From NCBI GenBank assembly GCA_934254985.1, contig CAKQMS010000002.1:1-64000 (forward strand): a stretch of DNA of 64,000 nt, read 5' to 3'. The stretch's first letter is position 1; every line of letters begins with the position of its first letter. The notes below the pieces were generated by a model. That model made no database searches and was not told the DNA's origin. It saw only the letters and a program-made list of their open reading frames with translations. The position numbers and the translations under genes were made by a program. This DNA is from an uncultured Prevotella sp. GTDB lineage: Bacteria > Bacteroidota > Bacteroidia > Bacteroidales > Bacteroidaceae. Below are positions 1-8,966 of this stretch, piece by piece.

Positions 1-61
1 CAAATTTTATTAGTTATATTACGTTAATTAACTCCCTCATTTTCAAACGATTACGTTAGAA

Positions 62-1603
62 TTAACAGAGTATTGATTTAAACCTCATCAGAGAAGCCTT
101 GCTTTTATAATTCTCCTGTAACGTCATCTGGTTCTTGGAGAAGTCGAACTGCAACTTCACGCTGCTCATCCAGTCTACATAATGTATCTTTACGTTCAGC
201 TTACCGTCACCAGTCCAACCATAGCTGGCACTTGCCTTGAACGGAGAAGTGAAGCCTGAGAAAGCACCCTTGGTGTCGCCACGCGCATTTGATGGGAACT
301 TTGTAGCCACCTCAGACAATGTCCATTTGCGATAGCCACACTCAATCTCATTGGTTCCACACTCCTCGGTGTCGATGAGAAGCTTAATGTTCTTGCCGTC
401 CTTCACGATACGAACGCTCTTCCATCCATTGGCATTCTTGTCGAGAGTAAATGTCTTATTGAAAACAGCCTTGCTGGTGGCAGCCGACTTGCCTTCAGCG
501 TAAGGCAGCACGTATGAGGCTGATTTCTTCTGCAAGCGCTTGAAGTCGGCTGCAGACTTTGTCAATGCCCCACTCTTGATTGCGCTGAGCACATTCTTGA
601 ACAACATATGCTGCTCTCTTTTTCCTGCGTCGCCTTTTGTTATCACCTGTGTAACCACAGCCACCATGTCCTCATTAGGCATTACGATGACATACTGACC
701 ATAAGCGCCGTCGGCACGGGCGGTGTTGGGATTGTCGCACTTCCACATCTGGTAGCAGTAGCTGTCGCCTCCTGTCTCGCTCACGTGTGGCTTCATCATT
801 TCTTCAACCCACGATGCGGGGATAATCTCCTTGCCCTGCCAAGAACCCTTATTCAAGAGCAGTTGTCCAAACTTAGCCAATGATTCTGACTGCAGATACA
901 GTCCCCATCCGCCACAGTTAATGCCTTCGGGACTTGTCTCCCAGTTGGCCTCGGTGATATGGAGTGGCTCGAACATACGCTGCTTCAAATAGTCGAACAC
1001 ATTCTGTCCTGTCACCTTCTGTATGATGGCAGCGAGCAGATAGGTATCCATTGAGTCATACTTGAACTTGGTTCCCGGCTCAGCCACCACGTCAATGGCG
1101 AGATATTTCTTCACCCATTCCGTCTCATTGTTGCGCACGTCGTCAGTCTGATTGAATCCAGAATTCATTGTGAGCAAGTCGCGTATGGTGATGGCAGCCA
1201 GTCGTGACGACACCTTTTCCGGCAAGAGATCGGGGAAGAAAGTGGCAAGACGGTCGTCGATGCGCAGCAGGTTCTCCTTTATGGCGATGCCGATGGCAGC
1301 ACACGTAAATGTCTTGCTTGCCGAGAACAAGGTATGACCATATTCTGCCTTAAAGGGAGCTGGATGAATCTCACCGATAACCTTGCCGTGGCGCATAAGC
1401 AGCACGCTGTGTATCTCTGTGTCCTTAAGACTCATTACTGAGTCGAAATAGTTGGCTATAACTTTTGAGCTGATGCCCACCGATTCCGGTGTGACACGGG
1501 GCAGCTCGTTGATCTGTGCTGTTGCCGACTGTGCGGCGCATGCAATAGCCACTGCTGGCAGCATTGCCTTAATGCTGGATGTGAAATGATTTGAGATTTT
1601 CAT
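62..1603 (-). CDS. Serine hydrolase (class C beta-lactamase-like)
   Basis: Secreted or periplasmic serine hydrolase of the beta-lactamase/penicillin-binding-protein-like family, 513 aa. It has an N-terminal signal peptide ending near AQSATAQ (about residue 30). The catalytic S-x-x-K motif is SASK (S94, K97). The second motif is YDS at Y182, in place of the commoner YxN. Residues after about 345 form a separate beta-rich C-terminal region that I do not recognise. Family members act on D-amino-acid peptides, esters or beta-lactams; the substrate here cannot be read. The start lies 39 bp behind the TonB receptor stop, on the same strand, so the two are probably co-transcribed and the hydrolase may process the ligand that the receptor imports. 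Confidence 0.85.
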   Translation of the reverse strand: MKISNHFTSSIKAMLPAVAIACAAQSATAQINELPRVTPESVGISSKVIANYFDSVMSLKDTEIHSVLLMRHGKVIGEIHPAPFKAEYGHTLFSASKTFTCAAIGIAIKENLLRIDDRLATFFPDLLPEKVSSRLAAITIRDLLTMNSGFNQTDDVRNNETEWVKKYLAIDVVAEPGTKFKYDSMDTYLLAAIIQKVTGQNVFDYLKQRMFEPLHITEANWETSPEGINCGGWGLYLQSESLAKFGQLLLNKGSWQGKEIIPASWVEEMMKPHVSETGGDSYCYQMWKCDNPNTARADGAYGQYVIVMPNEDMVAVVTQVITKGDAGKREQHMLFKNVLSAIKSGALTKSAADFKRLQKKSASYVLPYAEGKSAATSKAVFNKTFTLDKNANGWKSVRIVKDGKNIKLLIDTEECGTNEIECGYRKWTLSEVATKFPSNARGDTKGAFSGFTSPFKASASYGWTGDGKLNVKIHYVDWMSSVKLQFDFSKNQMTLQENYKSKASLMRFKSILC

Positions 1604-1642
1604 AATCGTATATGTTATTTGTTTAAGATGTTAGTGTTTTCT

Positions 1643-3961
1643 TTAGAATTTTATATTGGCTGAGAAGCTCACCTGGAACGGCAGGATGTATTCGCCTGCA
1701 AGCACGGTTCCGTCAAGGCCTGTGGCATCCTCGCGTGTGTCGGCGCTCGGGATGGTGCCTTGCGCTCCGCTCTGTCCGAGGAAGTTGGTGACGTTGGCTG
1801 AGAGTGTGAGGTTCTTGTTGCAGTTGTAGCTCATGCCGCCGAATGTCTCCCAGCGTCCCTTGAAGAACACCGAATTGCCCACATTCACATACTGCTTGCC
1901 GTAATATCTGAAATTAGCCCATATCGCAAACGGACCTACAGAATAACGTGGATCAAGCTCCATCAGGAACTTCGAGATTTTGGTAACGGTCATCGACTTG
2001 AAGTTATATTCCTTCCACGATGTGCTGAACGAATAGCCACTGTATTTAGGAGCCTGCAATGTGACACGTGCGTGGAGCTGGAATCCCTTGAAGAGATTGA
2101 GCATGGCATCAGTGGTCCATCCGAAGGTCTTGATAGTGAATGAGTTTGCCACCATCTCGGTCTGTGTGGGATTGTCGGGGTTGGTGACATAGAGATTGTT
2201 CACGTTATTGTTGCGCGTAGCATAGGTAAGTGCGCTCACGAGGTTCACCCAACTGCTGTTGTAGAACACACCAGCCTGACCCACAAACGAGTCGCGGCTC
2301 TTGAACATTGGCGCTGTGCGTCCTGAGTAAGCCTCCAGATGGCGGAACTGACGCAGGAAACTACCCTCGGCTGTCAATCCGAAATTATCGGTGATGTTCC
2401 ATTTTGGTGCTACGGCGAATGCGAAGTTCAGTCCGTTCTGCTTATGGTTGACCTGAGCTATGGTTTTGCCATCTTTGTCTGTGCCGCCAATCTGGAAGTA
2501 ATGCTGTGTGCCGTCTGCTCCCGTCCATGTTGTACGTGGATTGGCAATGTTGTCCACATCCACCGACGACCATTCGAGGCGTGCTCCATAGCTGAGGCGG
2601 AACGAGTGAGTGAGTTCCCACTTGTCGAACACGTATGCAGCCAGCTTGTTCTCGAAGCCTTTGTCATACTCTGAACCATTGTTGAAGTTTGAGTAAGGCG
2701 ATGTGGCACCGTTGATGAGCAACTTTCTGGGATTGGCAGCCACCTCATGGTAGTAGGCTGTTGTAGAGCGTGCATATCTAACATTGGTGAATAGCTCGTC
2801 TACACCAACAGTCCAGCTGTGGTCAGCCTTCTTGCCTACAAGCTGGGCGTTGAAGAATCCGTCGGTGACACAGATATGATTGAGCTGCGATGTGCGTCCC
2901 TGGATGAGTCCGTTGTAAGTGTCGCCGGTATCGGCATACTTAGCCGTAACACCATCCTCGGTGTTGAGTACACTTGTTGCCACCTGGTCGCCAGTCCAGC
3001 CAGAGCTATTGGTCATGCGTCCGCGCAGGTTGAGTGTCCAGTCGTTCTGAAGCGGCTTGCTGAAGTAGACGCTGCCCTCGTGGGTCTTGACGTGTATGCC
3101 GTCAAAGAGGTCGGTCTGCTTACGCTCTCCGCTTTCCATGTCGATGTATTCCATCATACCGTCAACGGGCAGATAAGAGTCGCGTCCGATGCGGAATCCG
3201 TTCACTTTGCTCACGCTACCGTCACTGTTCCAACGGAATGGCGCGTATTTGGCAAGACTCGTCAGGTTGTGCACATCATTGTATTTATACATAAATGTTA
3301 GTGCCGAACCGTCGTCCCAGCGTTTTGTCAGTCCAGCTGTGTAGAACTGACTGCGGTCGACAAACTGTGCGAACTTCAGATTGAAGCATCCAGGGTCGAA
3401 ATTGTTGTAGGCACTTGCCGTGAAGCTCCACCCGTTACCTAATGGTCCCGAGAGATTAAGGTCGACGTTCTGCGAGCCAAAAGTGTTGACGCTGTATTTC
3501 ATCTTGCCCTTAAACTTATCGCCGCCAAGCTCAGCCCATGAGTCGACACCGTAGCCAATCTCTCCCTCAATGATGGCAACGTGTGGCATATCCAGCATTC
3601 CCTGGCGGGCCAGAAGCTGCTCAGAACGCCAGTGGTTGCTTGTGGTGTTGGGCCAAAAATAGAATACTGACGGCAGACCATTGAACATCACGGCGGTGTA
3701 GTTCATCGGCAAACCTATTTCCACCTGACGCGGCTCTGTAGTGCTCTTTGCATTGAGCATGATGCCACGGTCAGACCCCTTCTCTTCCACAGAGTCTTTA
3801 CGCTGTTCTATAGGCGCATTATTATTTAACAGTGTGTAATTGTTGGCATCGTTGACGTTTGTGCCGTCATATGCCATGTTGTTAGCCAAGCCTGCGTTTG
3901 GCATTAATGTTAAAGCCGTTGCAGCCACAAGGCTTGAAGACAAGAAATGATTAGTTATCAT
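1643..3961 (-). CDS. TonB-dependent receptor
   Basis: Outer-membrane TonB-dependent transporter, 772 aa. The signal peptide is at residues 1-26. A short plug-like region follows (about 80-180, including the GLPSVFYFWP stretch typical of this receptor group), then a beta-barrel rich in aromatic/Gly strands that ends in F (NIKF). There is no carboxypeptidase-like N-terminal extension. It lies between a membrane-bound regulator gene upstream and a serine hydrolase gene downstream, all on the same strand, so it is probably the import component of a small regulated uptake unit. A TAATTTTG promoter box lies about 55 bp upstream of the start. The ligand is unknown. It is not a SusC, as no SusD partner is adjacent. 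Confidence 0.88.
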   Translation of the reverse strand: MITNHFLSSSLVAATALTLMPNAGLANNMAYDGTNVNDANNYTLLNNNAPIEQRKDSVEEKGSDRGIMLNAKSTTEPRQVEIGLPMNYTAVMFNGLPSVFYFWPNTTSNHWRSEQLLARQGMLDMPHVAIIEGEIGYGVDSWAELGGDKFKGKMKYSVNTFGSQNVDLNLSGPLGNGWSFTASAYNNFDPGCFNLKFAQFVDRSQFYTAGLTKRWDDGSALTFMYKYNDVHNLTSLAKYAPFRWNSDGSVSKVNGFRIGRDSYLPVDGMMEYIDMESGERKQTDLFDGIHVKTHEGSVYFSKPLQNDWTLNLRGRMTNSSGWTGDQVATSVLNTEDGVTAKYADTGDTYNGLIQGRTSQLNHICVTDGFFNAQLVGKKADHSWTVGVDELFTNVRYARSTTAYYHEVAANPRKLLINGATSPYSNFNNGSEYDKGFENKLAAYVFDKWELTHSFRLSYGARLEWSSVDVDNIANPRTTWTGADGTQHYFQIGGTDKDGKTIAQVNHKQNGLNFAFAVAPKWNITDNFGLTAEGSFLRQFRHLEAYSGRTAPMFKSRDSFVGQAGVFYNSSWVNLVSALTYATRNNNVNNLYVTNPDNPTQTEMVANSFTIKTFGWTTDAMLNLFKGFQLHARVTLQAPKYSGYSFSTSWKEYNFKSMTVTKISKFLMELDPRYSVGPFAIWANFRYYGKQYVNVGNSVFFKGRWETFGGMSYNCNKNLTLSANVTNFLGQSGAQGTIPSADTREDATGLDGTVLAGEYILPFQVSFSANIKF

Positions 3962-4014
3962 GTTTTTAGGTTTTATGGAGTTATTAACTTTAAGTGCTTA
4001 AAACTTTTCGGTTG

Positions 4015-4022
4015 CAAAATTA
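4015..4022 (-). promoter_or_regulatory. -7 box of the TonB receptor promoter
   Basis: Reads TAATTTTG on the minus strand, fitting the Bacteroidetes TAnnTTTG consensus, about 54 bp upstream of the receptor start codon. Confidence 0.55.
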
Positions 4023-4065
4023 GAGATAAAACCTAACGAAAAAAATAAATACACCTAACATGCGG

Positions 4066-4144
4066 AAGTGTATAGATATAAACAATTGAACTACAGTATG
4101 TTAGCATAGTGTATGCGAAATTACATACACTATGTTATACACTT
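4066..4144. promoter_or_regulatory. Nested inverted repeat, candidate operator
   Basis: Two nested dyads: outer arms AAGTGTATA (4066-4074) and TATACACTT (4136-4144); inner arms CATAGTGTATG (4105-4115) and CATACACTATG (4124-4134) around an 8-nt loop. The motif CACCTAAC occurs on both sides of the dyads. The block lies 45-125 bp upstream of the receptor promoter box and just behind the regulator gene. It could be an operator for that regulator, or a terminator-like hairpin at the regulator's 3' end. Confidence 0.5.
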
Positions 4145-4231
4145 GTATATCACCTAACTTCAGATTGTAACTATATAAGAAATGTTACATTGATGTCAAA
4201 AAAATGCAAGTCAACGCGACATTCGCCCCTT

Positions 4232-5896
4232 TTAGTCGCGCTTCAGATAATGGATATCCTTCAGGTGCTGATAAAACTCTTCATTGGTATAGTCGGTAGA
4301 GTTGAACACCACTGTCTTGTAGTGCTTGATTGTATTGAGCGAATAGTTGAGGCTCGACATAAGTTCATTGTTGCTGCTTATGTCAAGACGTATGAGTGCG
4401 AATACTCTCATTTCTGGCGTAAGACGGTTGGCTTCGATGTTGGCAGGACGCGAGTCGGCCCTTAGCAATCCATAGAACTGTTCGACAAACTGTGGGAATA
4501 TGCTAAGAATGATACGGTCAATCATTTCGTACTCCTTCTTGCCGCTGTTCTGACGTTTCAGGATCATGTCCTTAGCGTCCTGATAGTCGCCGACTGCCAG
4601 TCGTCGGCTCACATTCTTGAAGAATTCTGCATCGCGCTGGCGTCGTGCCGCTGAATCGGATATGACGTTACCAAATACGGCAATCTTGATGTCGTTGGCT
4701 TCGTTTAGCTGTGCGTTGATGTGGGCTATGGTATGGTTGCGCTGATGCAAGCTGTTGTTCTTGCGTCTTATCACCACAAAACATACGCACAACGCTATGA
4801 CTGCCACTGCGAGTATAAAGGCAATAGCTATCAGCACATCATGCTGACGCTTTATGGTCTGGTACATATTGTCGTGGATGGTAGGATAAAACTGCGACAC
4901 CTCATACACACGGTACATACTGCCATACTGCTTGGCATTGTGCATAGCAATGACGCTGTATCTGTAAGCCTCCTCATTGTGCCCGATGACAGTCATCAGT
5001 TCTGCAAGCTTGCGCATCACGGGATATTCTATAGAGCCAAGCCTTATCTGCTCTTCTGCCGACAAAGCCATATAGCGTGCGGCATCGGCAAGATTGCCGG
5101 CTCCCATGAGCGTGAAGCCAGCATTGCCAAGTTGGTAGGCATACTCCTCGGTTCCCTTTTGGCATTGTGGCACCAACTGCAAGGCATAGCGCGATGCCTC
5201 CTGATATCGACATAGATGAAAGTTATACTCCATGAGCATGCGTGTAAGCTGGTAGGTGCTATCAGGAAATTCCTGCTTCACCTTATTATATATACTCATC
5301 ATCTTTACAGAGTGGATGCCATCGGGGCGTCTGCCGTATGGTGACACAAAGCCATTCTCAAACTCGATGTCAAACATCAGTTCATAGTATCTCAACAGCG
5401 CCTCGCCTTGCAACAAAGCTCCGTTTATAGTGCCGATAGCTTTGTCGGCTTCACGAAAAAATCCGCCTTTTATGAGAAGTGCCGTTTCTGCAAGCGTCGC
5501 CTCCACAACGATGGAAACATCACCAACTTTGTATGCCTCTACCTTTGCATCCATAGCGTAAGCCAATGATTTATGGAAGTTTACAAGCGCATACTCGTGT
5601 TGAAGGTTCATCAAGGCATAGAAGCGCTCACGATGACCTTTAGCTTGTTTCAGCCTCTCTATGCCGCTGTTTATGCGGTTTTGTTTCACAGCGTTGTATT
5701 TCGCTGTATCGGCAATGATAGCGTTGAGTTTGTCAAGACACATTTTTGTACTGCTCCATATCTCGTTTTTTTCCTTCGAACGAGTAAATGTTTGCGACAG
5801 TCTCTTATAGTCCATACCTTTACCGTTTGTTTGAGCAGACAGCGACAAACACAAACACAACATAATACAGATAAACAATAGTCTTTTAATATACAT
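4232..5896 (-). CDS. TPR/transmembrane regulator (DUF6377-type)
   Basis: 554-aa membrane protein of a Bacteroidetes regulator type. It has a signal peptide (1-22), a periplasmic alpha-helical TPR-like region (about 60-345) and a single transmembrane helix (about 353-378, VLIAIAFILAVAVIALCVC). A cytoplasmic coiled-coil linker follows (HQRNHTIAHINAQLNEAND), then a C-terminal LuxR/HTH-like segment (LTPEMRVFALIRL to LNTIKHYK). This layout allows a signal sensed outside the cytoplasm to reach DNA directly, without a kinase. It lies 270 bp upstream of the TonB receptor on the same strand and is the obvious candidate for its regulator. I recognise the layout; the family name is from memory. Confidence 0.75.
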   Translation of the reverse strand: MYIKRLLFICIMLCLCLSLSAQTNGKGMDYKRLSQTFTRSKEKNEIWSSTKMCLDKLNAIIADTAKYNAVKQNRINSGIERLKQAKGHRERFYALMNLQHEYALVNFHKSLAYAMDAKVEAYKVGDVSIVVEATLAETALLIKGGFFREADKAIGTINGALLQGEALLRYYELMFDIEFENGFVSPYGRRPDGIHSVKMMSIYNKVKQEFPDSTYQLTRMLMEYNFHLCRYQEASRYALQLVPQCQKGTEEYAYQLGNAGFTLMGAGNLADAARYMALSAEEQIRLGSIEYPVMRKLAELMTVIGHNEEAYRYSVIAMHNAKQYGSMYRVYEVSQFYPTIHDNMYQTIKRQHDVLIAIAFILAVAVIALCVCFVVIRRKNNSLHQRNHTIAHINAQLNEANDIKIAVFGNVISDSAARRQRDAEFFKNVSRRLAVGDYQDAKDMILKRQNSGKKEYEMIDRIILSIFPQFVEQFYGLLRADSRPANIEANRLTPEMRVFALIRLDISSNNELMSSLNYSLNTIKHYKTVVFNSTDYTNEEFYQHLKDIHYLKRD

Positions 5897-5971
5897 ACTA
5901 TGGCGATTTTTTTTGTTTGGGATTCAAAGATAGCAAATAATTGCTTGATTGCTATTTTTCTACAAAGATAA

Positions 5972-6994
5972 CTAAAGTTTTTGAGAAGTATGCAGCATAG
6001 CTCTATATTCAATAGGACTTACCCCATATTTTCGCTTAAAGGCTGTGCAGAAGTGGCTTTGGTAGTCGTAGCCCAATTTTATGCCGATGTCGTTAATGGT
6101 CATATCAGAATCGAGTAGATAATGTGCAGCCAAGCGCATACGATAGTCGAAAAGAAACTGAAACACGGTAGTGCCAAACTCATACTTGAAGGCTTTCTTC
6201 AGAGTACACTCGTTGGTACCTACCATCGAAGCAATTTCGTGCAGGGACGGCATGTCCTGATATTGAGAAAGAATTATATCCTTGGCATCGTGCATCTTGT
6301 CGCGAACGAGCAGACTGTAATATTCGTTGCCAGGAGCAAGGCAGCCTGGAACAAGGAAACCCGAAAGACAATCGATGATTTTCGATTCCATATAGCGATG
6401 GGCATTGTTGCCCATCAGTCGGGCTTGGTTTAGGTCGTTGGCGGCCTTGATTACGGCCTTCTCCACAGGTCGGTTTCCTTTCAGAAAGAGATGGGTGTTG
6501 TCCTGACATTGGGTAAAGAGCGAGAATTGTGAGAATATCTCTTCGTTATATTCTATCAGTTTTTCGATGGAATGCTGAGGAATCACAATGCTCAACAAGT
6601 CGAGCGAAAGATTTTTATTCAGATTTACCTGCTGTCCGCCTTCGCCGCTGATAAAGCAGACATTGGCATTTCCCTTTTGCCAAAAAAGTTCGTGCTCATT
6701 CTTTCCTTCCTGATAAACGCTCTTGCTGCCGAATCCATGTGTGGCGAGGGTGAACATCAAGGCAGGCTTTACATCGTGCATTACCTGAAATCCAGAGTTG
6801 TCTTCCTTGCCACGATAATGCTGGTGCATGATTCCGAAATGGTCATAGTGCCACTCGTTGAGTCCAGCATCTACTATCGGAGTTCTGATAGAATTGCTTC
6901 GCTCAACGCCATGGTTATCGCAAAACACCAAGCCGTTCATTTGTACGATTTGGTCTTTCACTTTTCCGTCCTGTATGATCTGACATTTTATCAT
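5972..6994 (-). CDS. AraC family transcriptional regulator
   Basis: 340-aa regulator. The C-terminal ~100 residues hold the double helix-turn-helix of AraC/XylS proteins (MPSLHEIASMVGTNECTLKKAF, then MTINDIGIKLGYDYQSHFCTAFKRKYGVSP). The N-terminal ~220 residues are a probable effector-binding domain with no transmembrane segment or signal peptide. The overall form resembles the PchR-like regulators common in Bacteroidetes. A TAAATTTG box on the minus strand at 7036-7043 gives a leader of about 40 nt. No neighbouring gene is clearly its target; the methyltransferase downstream of the repeat cluster is transcribed divergently. Confidence 0.9.
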   Translation of the reverse strand: MIKCQIIQDGKVKDQIVQMNGLVFCDNHGVERSNSIRTPIVDAGLNEWHYDHFGIMHQHYRGKEDNSGFQVMHDVKPALMFTLATHGFGSKSVYQEGKNEHELFWQKGNANVCFISGEGGQQVNLNKNLSLDLLSIVIPQHSIEKLIEYNEEIFSQFSLFTQCQDNTHLFLKGNRPVEKAVIKAANDLNQARLMGNNAHRYMESKIIDCLSGFLVPGCLAPGNEYYSLLVRDKMHDAKDIILSQYQDMPSLHEIASMVGTNECTLKKAFKYEFGTTVFQFLFDYRMRLAAHYLLDSDMTINDIGIKLGYDYQSHFCTAFKRKYGVSPIEYRAMLHTSQKL

Positions 6995-7035
6995 CTTGCA
7001 CCTTATTATATTAATAGCATTTATATTAATGTTGC

Positions 7036-7043
7036 AAATTTAA
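7036..7043 (-). promoter_or_regulatory. -7 box of the AraC regulator promoter
   Basis: TAAATTTG on the minus strand, about 42 bp upstream of the start codon; matches TAnnTTTG. Confidence 0.5.
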
Positions 7044-7148
7044 TCATATCCTTAGATTTAAGTACATTCATTCGTCAAAAAAGGAATTAATTTCCTCAAA
7101 AACTTGTTTTTATTCCCTCATATTAAAATCTCCTGCCACACAAATGCC

Positions 7149-7230
7149 TATCTTTGCATAAGATAAGCTGCAACTCAGCATAATATCCAAGCAAGCTTGA
7201 TATTCTGCGTTCGGTTTGCATTATCTTTGC
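7149..7230 (+). repeat. Promoter-bearing repeat, copy 1 (82 bp)
   Basis: 82-bp direct repeat, identical to 7288-7369 except for two bases. It starts with TATCTTTGCATAAGATA, a -7 promoter box (TATCTTTG) inside a perfect inverted repeat with arms TATCTT and AAGATA. It ends in a second TATCTTTGC, which begins the next unit. The 420-bp gap between the AraC and methyltransferase genes is largely this cluster. Confidence 0.85.
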
Positions 7231-7287
7231 ATAAGATAAGCTGCACTCGGCAATTTGAAAACAAGTTTTCATTGCGCTCATTTGCAT
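7222..7287 (+). repeat. Promoter-bearing repeat, variant unit (66 bp)
   Basis: A second unit type between the two 82-bp copies. It opens with the same TATCTTTGCATAAGATA dyad and GCTGCA, then diverges (CTCGGCAATTTGAAA, TTTCATTGCGCTC). The same variant recurs on the minus strand at about 18047-18116, upstream of the carboxylesterase, so the element is dispersed. Confidence 0.8.
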
Positions 7288-7369
7288 TATCTTTGCATAA
7301 GATAGGCTGCACCTCAGCATAATATCCAAGCAAGCTTGATATTCTGCGTTCGGTTTGCATTATCTTTGC
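7288..7369 (+). repeat. Promoter-bearing repeat, copy 2 (82 bp)
   Basis: Second 82-bp copy (two mismatches to 7149-7230). Its terminal TATCTTTGCA at 7361-7370 is the box nearest the methyltransferase gene and so probably its promoter, giving a leader of about 38 nt. Confidence 0.85.
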
Positions 7370-7414
7370 AGTCTAATTACATAGATGAGACAAAATAAAT
7401 AGGAGAAAAGAAAA

Positions 7415-8206
7415 ATGGAAATAAAAGAAAAGACAGAAAACAAGGAAAGCGTTGTGATTGATGATTTCGACTTCTCTATGATAGCCGATTTCTTCAAGAG
7501 AGTTGATAGACAAGGGCCTGGTGGCGAGTGGGAAACGAGACTTGCTACGAGTCTGATTCCCGACTTCAAGCGAAAGATTCGCATCGCAGATATGGGGTGC
7601 GGCAAGGGAAGCCAAACCTTTGTTCTTGCCGATGAATATGACGCAGATATTGATGCCGTAGATTTATTGCCCGAAATGATGGAAGGCATTCGTGAAGAAA
7701 GCAAGAAGCGAGGAATGGAAGATTGCGTTCATCCAGTTCAAGCATCGATGGATGCGTTGCCTTTCAGAAAGGAATCCTATGATTTGATTTGGGCGGAAGG
7801 TTCCATATTTATCATAGGTTACGAAAAGGGCTTGGCGTATTGGCGGGAGTTCTTAAAACCAGGCGGCTTTATTGCCGTAACGGAATGTAGCTGGCTTGGC
7901 AATAAGCGTCCGGAGAACATGAATTGGATTCAGGACAATCTTCCTGAGATTGATTCCATTGAGCATAAGATTCATCAAATGGCAGAAACGGGTTACGAGC
8001 CCTACGCTCATTTCATCCTACCCGAAACCTGTTGGACAGAGAATTATTATGCTCCGATGAAGCCGGCGATGGAAACTTTTCTGAAAGACCATCCCGGAGA
8101 CTCCAAGGCGCAGGCTTTCATCAATCGCCTGAAAGAGGAAATCGCCTATTACGAAGAGAATAAGGATTGCTTCGGCTACGTCTTTTATATTGGAAGAAAA
8201 GTCTGA
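7415..8206 (+). CDS. SAM-dependent class I methyltransferase
   Basis: 263-aa soluble methyltransferase with the Rossmann-fold SAM motif I IADMGCGKGSQT (about residues 59-70). An acidic residue follows strand 2 (IDAVDLLPEM) and motif IV/post-I features are present (LIWAEGSIFIIGYEKGL). No substrate-binding domain is recognisable, so the acceptor is unknown; family members modify small molecules, quinones or arsenic. It is preceded by the promoter-bearing repeat cluster and followed 51 bp later by a GyrI-like protein gene on the same strand, which suggests a two-gene transcript. Confidence 0.88.
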   Translation: MEIKEKTENKESVVIDDFDFSMIADFFKRVDRQGPGGEWETRLATSLIPDFKRKIRIADMGCGKGSQTFVLADEYDADIDAVDLLPEMMEGIREESKKRGMEDCVHPVQASMDALPFRKESYDLIWAEGSIFIIGYEKGLAYWREFLKPGGFIAVTECSWLGNKRPENMNWIQDNLPEIDSIEHKIHQMAETGYEPYAHFILPETCWTENYYAPMKPAMETFLKDHPGDSKAQAFINRLKEEIAYYEENKDCFGYVFYIGRKV

Positions 8207-8257
8207 TTAAAGTTTTGTTGCCTATAAATCATTGAGATAACATAAAACGATAAGGGA

Positions 8258-8764
8258 ATGGAAATTTTAGAAAGAATTCAGAGTAGAAAGGATGTAAAGG
8301 CGATTAGTGTTCGCCTTTTGGGTGATTATAAGTCTGTCAATTATATGGAGGCTTGGAACAAGTTGGGTGCTTATTGCCAGAAGCATCATCTTGATTATGA
8401 TTGTCCGGATGCAGAATACATCAACATCTATCACGACAATCCGGCAGCAACTCCTGCTGATGCCTGTCGCACGGATGTTTGTATCGCTGCTCCTATCGTA
8501 GAGCAGCTTCAGCCCGAGGAAGATGTTAACATCATTACGATTTATGGTGGTCGCTTCCTGGTTTATCGCTATCAAGGACCGTATGAGAATCTGGCAGAAG
8601 TAAACGCCAAGGTTTATGGCGAACTCCTTCCTGCATCTGGCGAGAGGGTGAAGATGGGAAGCGGAGTGTTAGAGCATTGTCAGATGTTTGAGCGTTACCT
8701 AAACGACCCAGAGACAACAGCTCCAGAGGAATTGCTAACAGAGATTTGGATTCCGATAGAGTAG
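8258..8764 (+). CDS. GyrI-like / AraC effector-binding domain protein
   Basis: 168-aa protein consisting only of a GyrI-like small-molecule-binding domain. It shows the family's features: KAISVRLLGDYKSVNYMEAWNKLGAYC, DVCIAAPI, and YRYQGPYENLAEVNAKVYGELLPASG, with a C-terminal LTEIWIPIE strand. Stand-alone members bind hydrophobic or toxic compounds, and some hydrolyse or sequester them. It is co-directional with the upstream methyltransferase, so both may deal with the same compound. There is no DNA-binding domain. Confidence 0.82.
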   Translation: MEILERIQSRKDVKAISVRLLGDYKSVNYMEAWNKLGAYCQKHHLDYDCPDAEYINIYHDNPAATPADACRTDVCIAAPIVEQLQPEEDVNIITIYGGRFLVYRYQGPYENLAEVNAKVYGELLPASGERVKMGSGVLEHCQMFERYLNDPETTAPEELLTEIWIPIE

Positions 8765-8891
8765 TTTCTCGTTTCTGGCATTGGCACACTCGCTTCTGCC
8801 ACGGCTAGAAGACTTTTATAAAGAGCCTTTCTGAGGCAGAGCTGGAGGAAAACCAATATTCGGGAATAATGTTAACCTATAAATATAACAT

Positions 8892-8938
8892 GAGGATGTG
8901 TCAAAACTTCTAAATAACTTTCCTTTTGACACACCCTC
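8892..8938. terminator. Hairpin between GyrI-like gene and toxin-antitoxin pair
   Basis: Arms of 15 bp (8892-8906, GAGGATGTGTCAAAA; 8924-8938, TTTTGACACACCCTC) with one mismatch and a 17-nt loop. It lies between convergent genes and can serve both as a terminator. The A/T-rich inner ends of the arms also resemble an insertion-sequence terminus, but no transposase is present. Confidence 0.55.
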
Positions 8939-8966
8939 TTGTTGTTTGTTATCGTTACGAATGACA

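Noticed and set aside
2819..3301. 160-codon plus-strand frame within the TonB receptor
   Set aside because: Antisense shadow of a well-supported gene; no start signals or domain.
1643..3961. SusC-type receptor of a polysaccharide utilisation locus
   Set aside because: No carboxypeptidase-like domain and no SusD or glycosidase neighbour.
7123..7360. Minus-strand frames through the promoter-bearing repeats
   Set aside because: They encode only the repeat itself (SLSYAKIMQ) in two frames, and the repeat has a clear promoter function on the plus strand.
8892..8938. Insertion sequence ends
   Set aside because: The arms are close together with no transposase or target duplication; a terminator between convergent genes is simpler.
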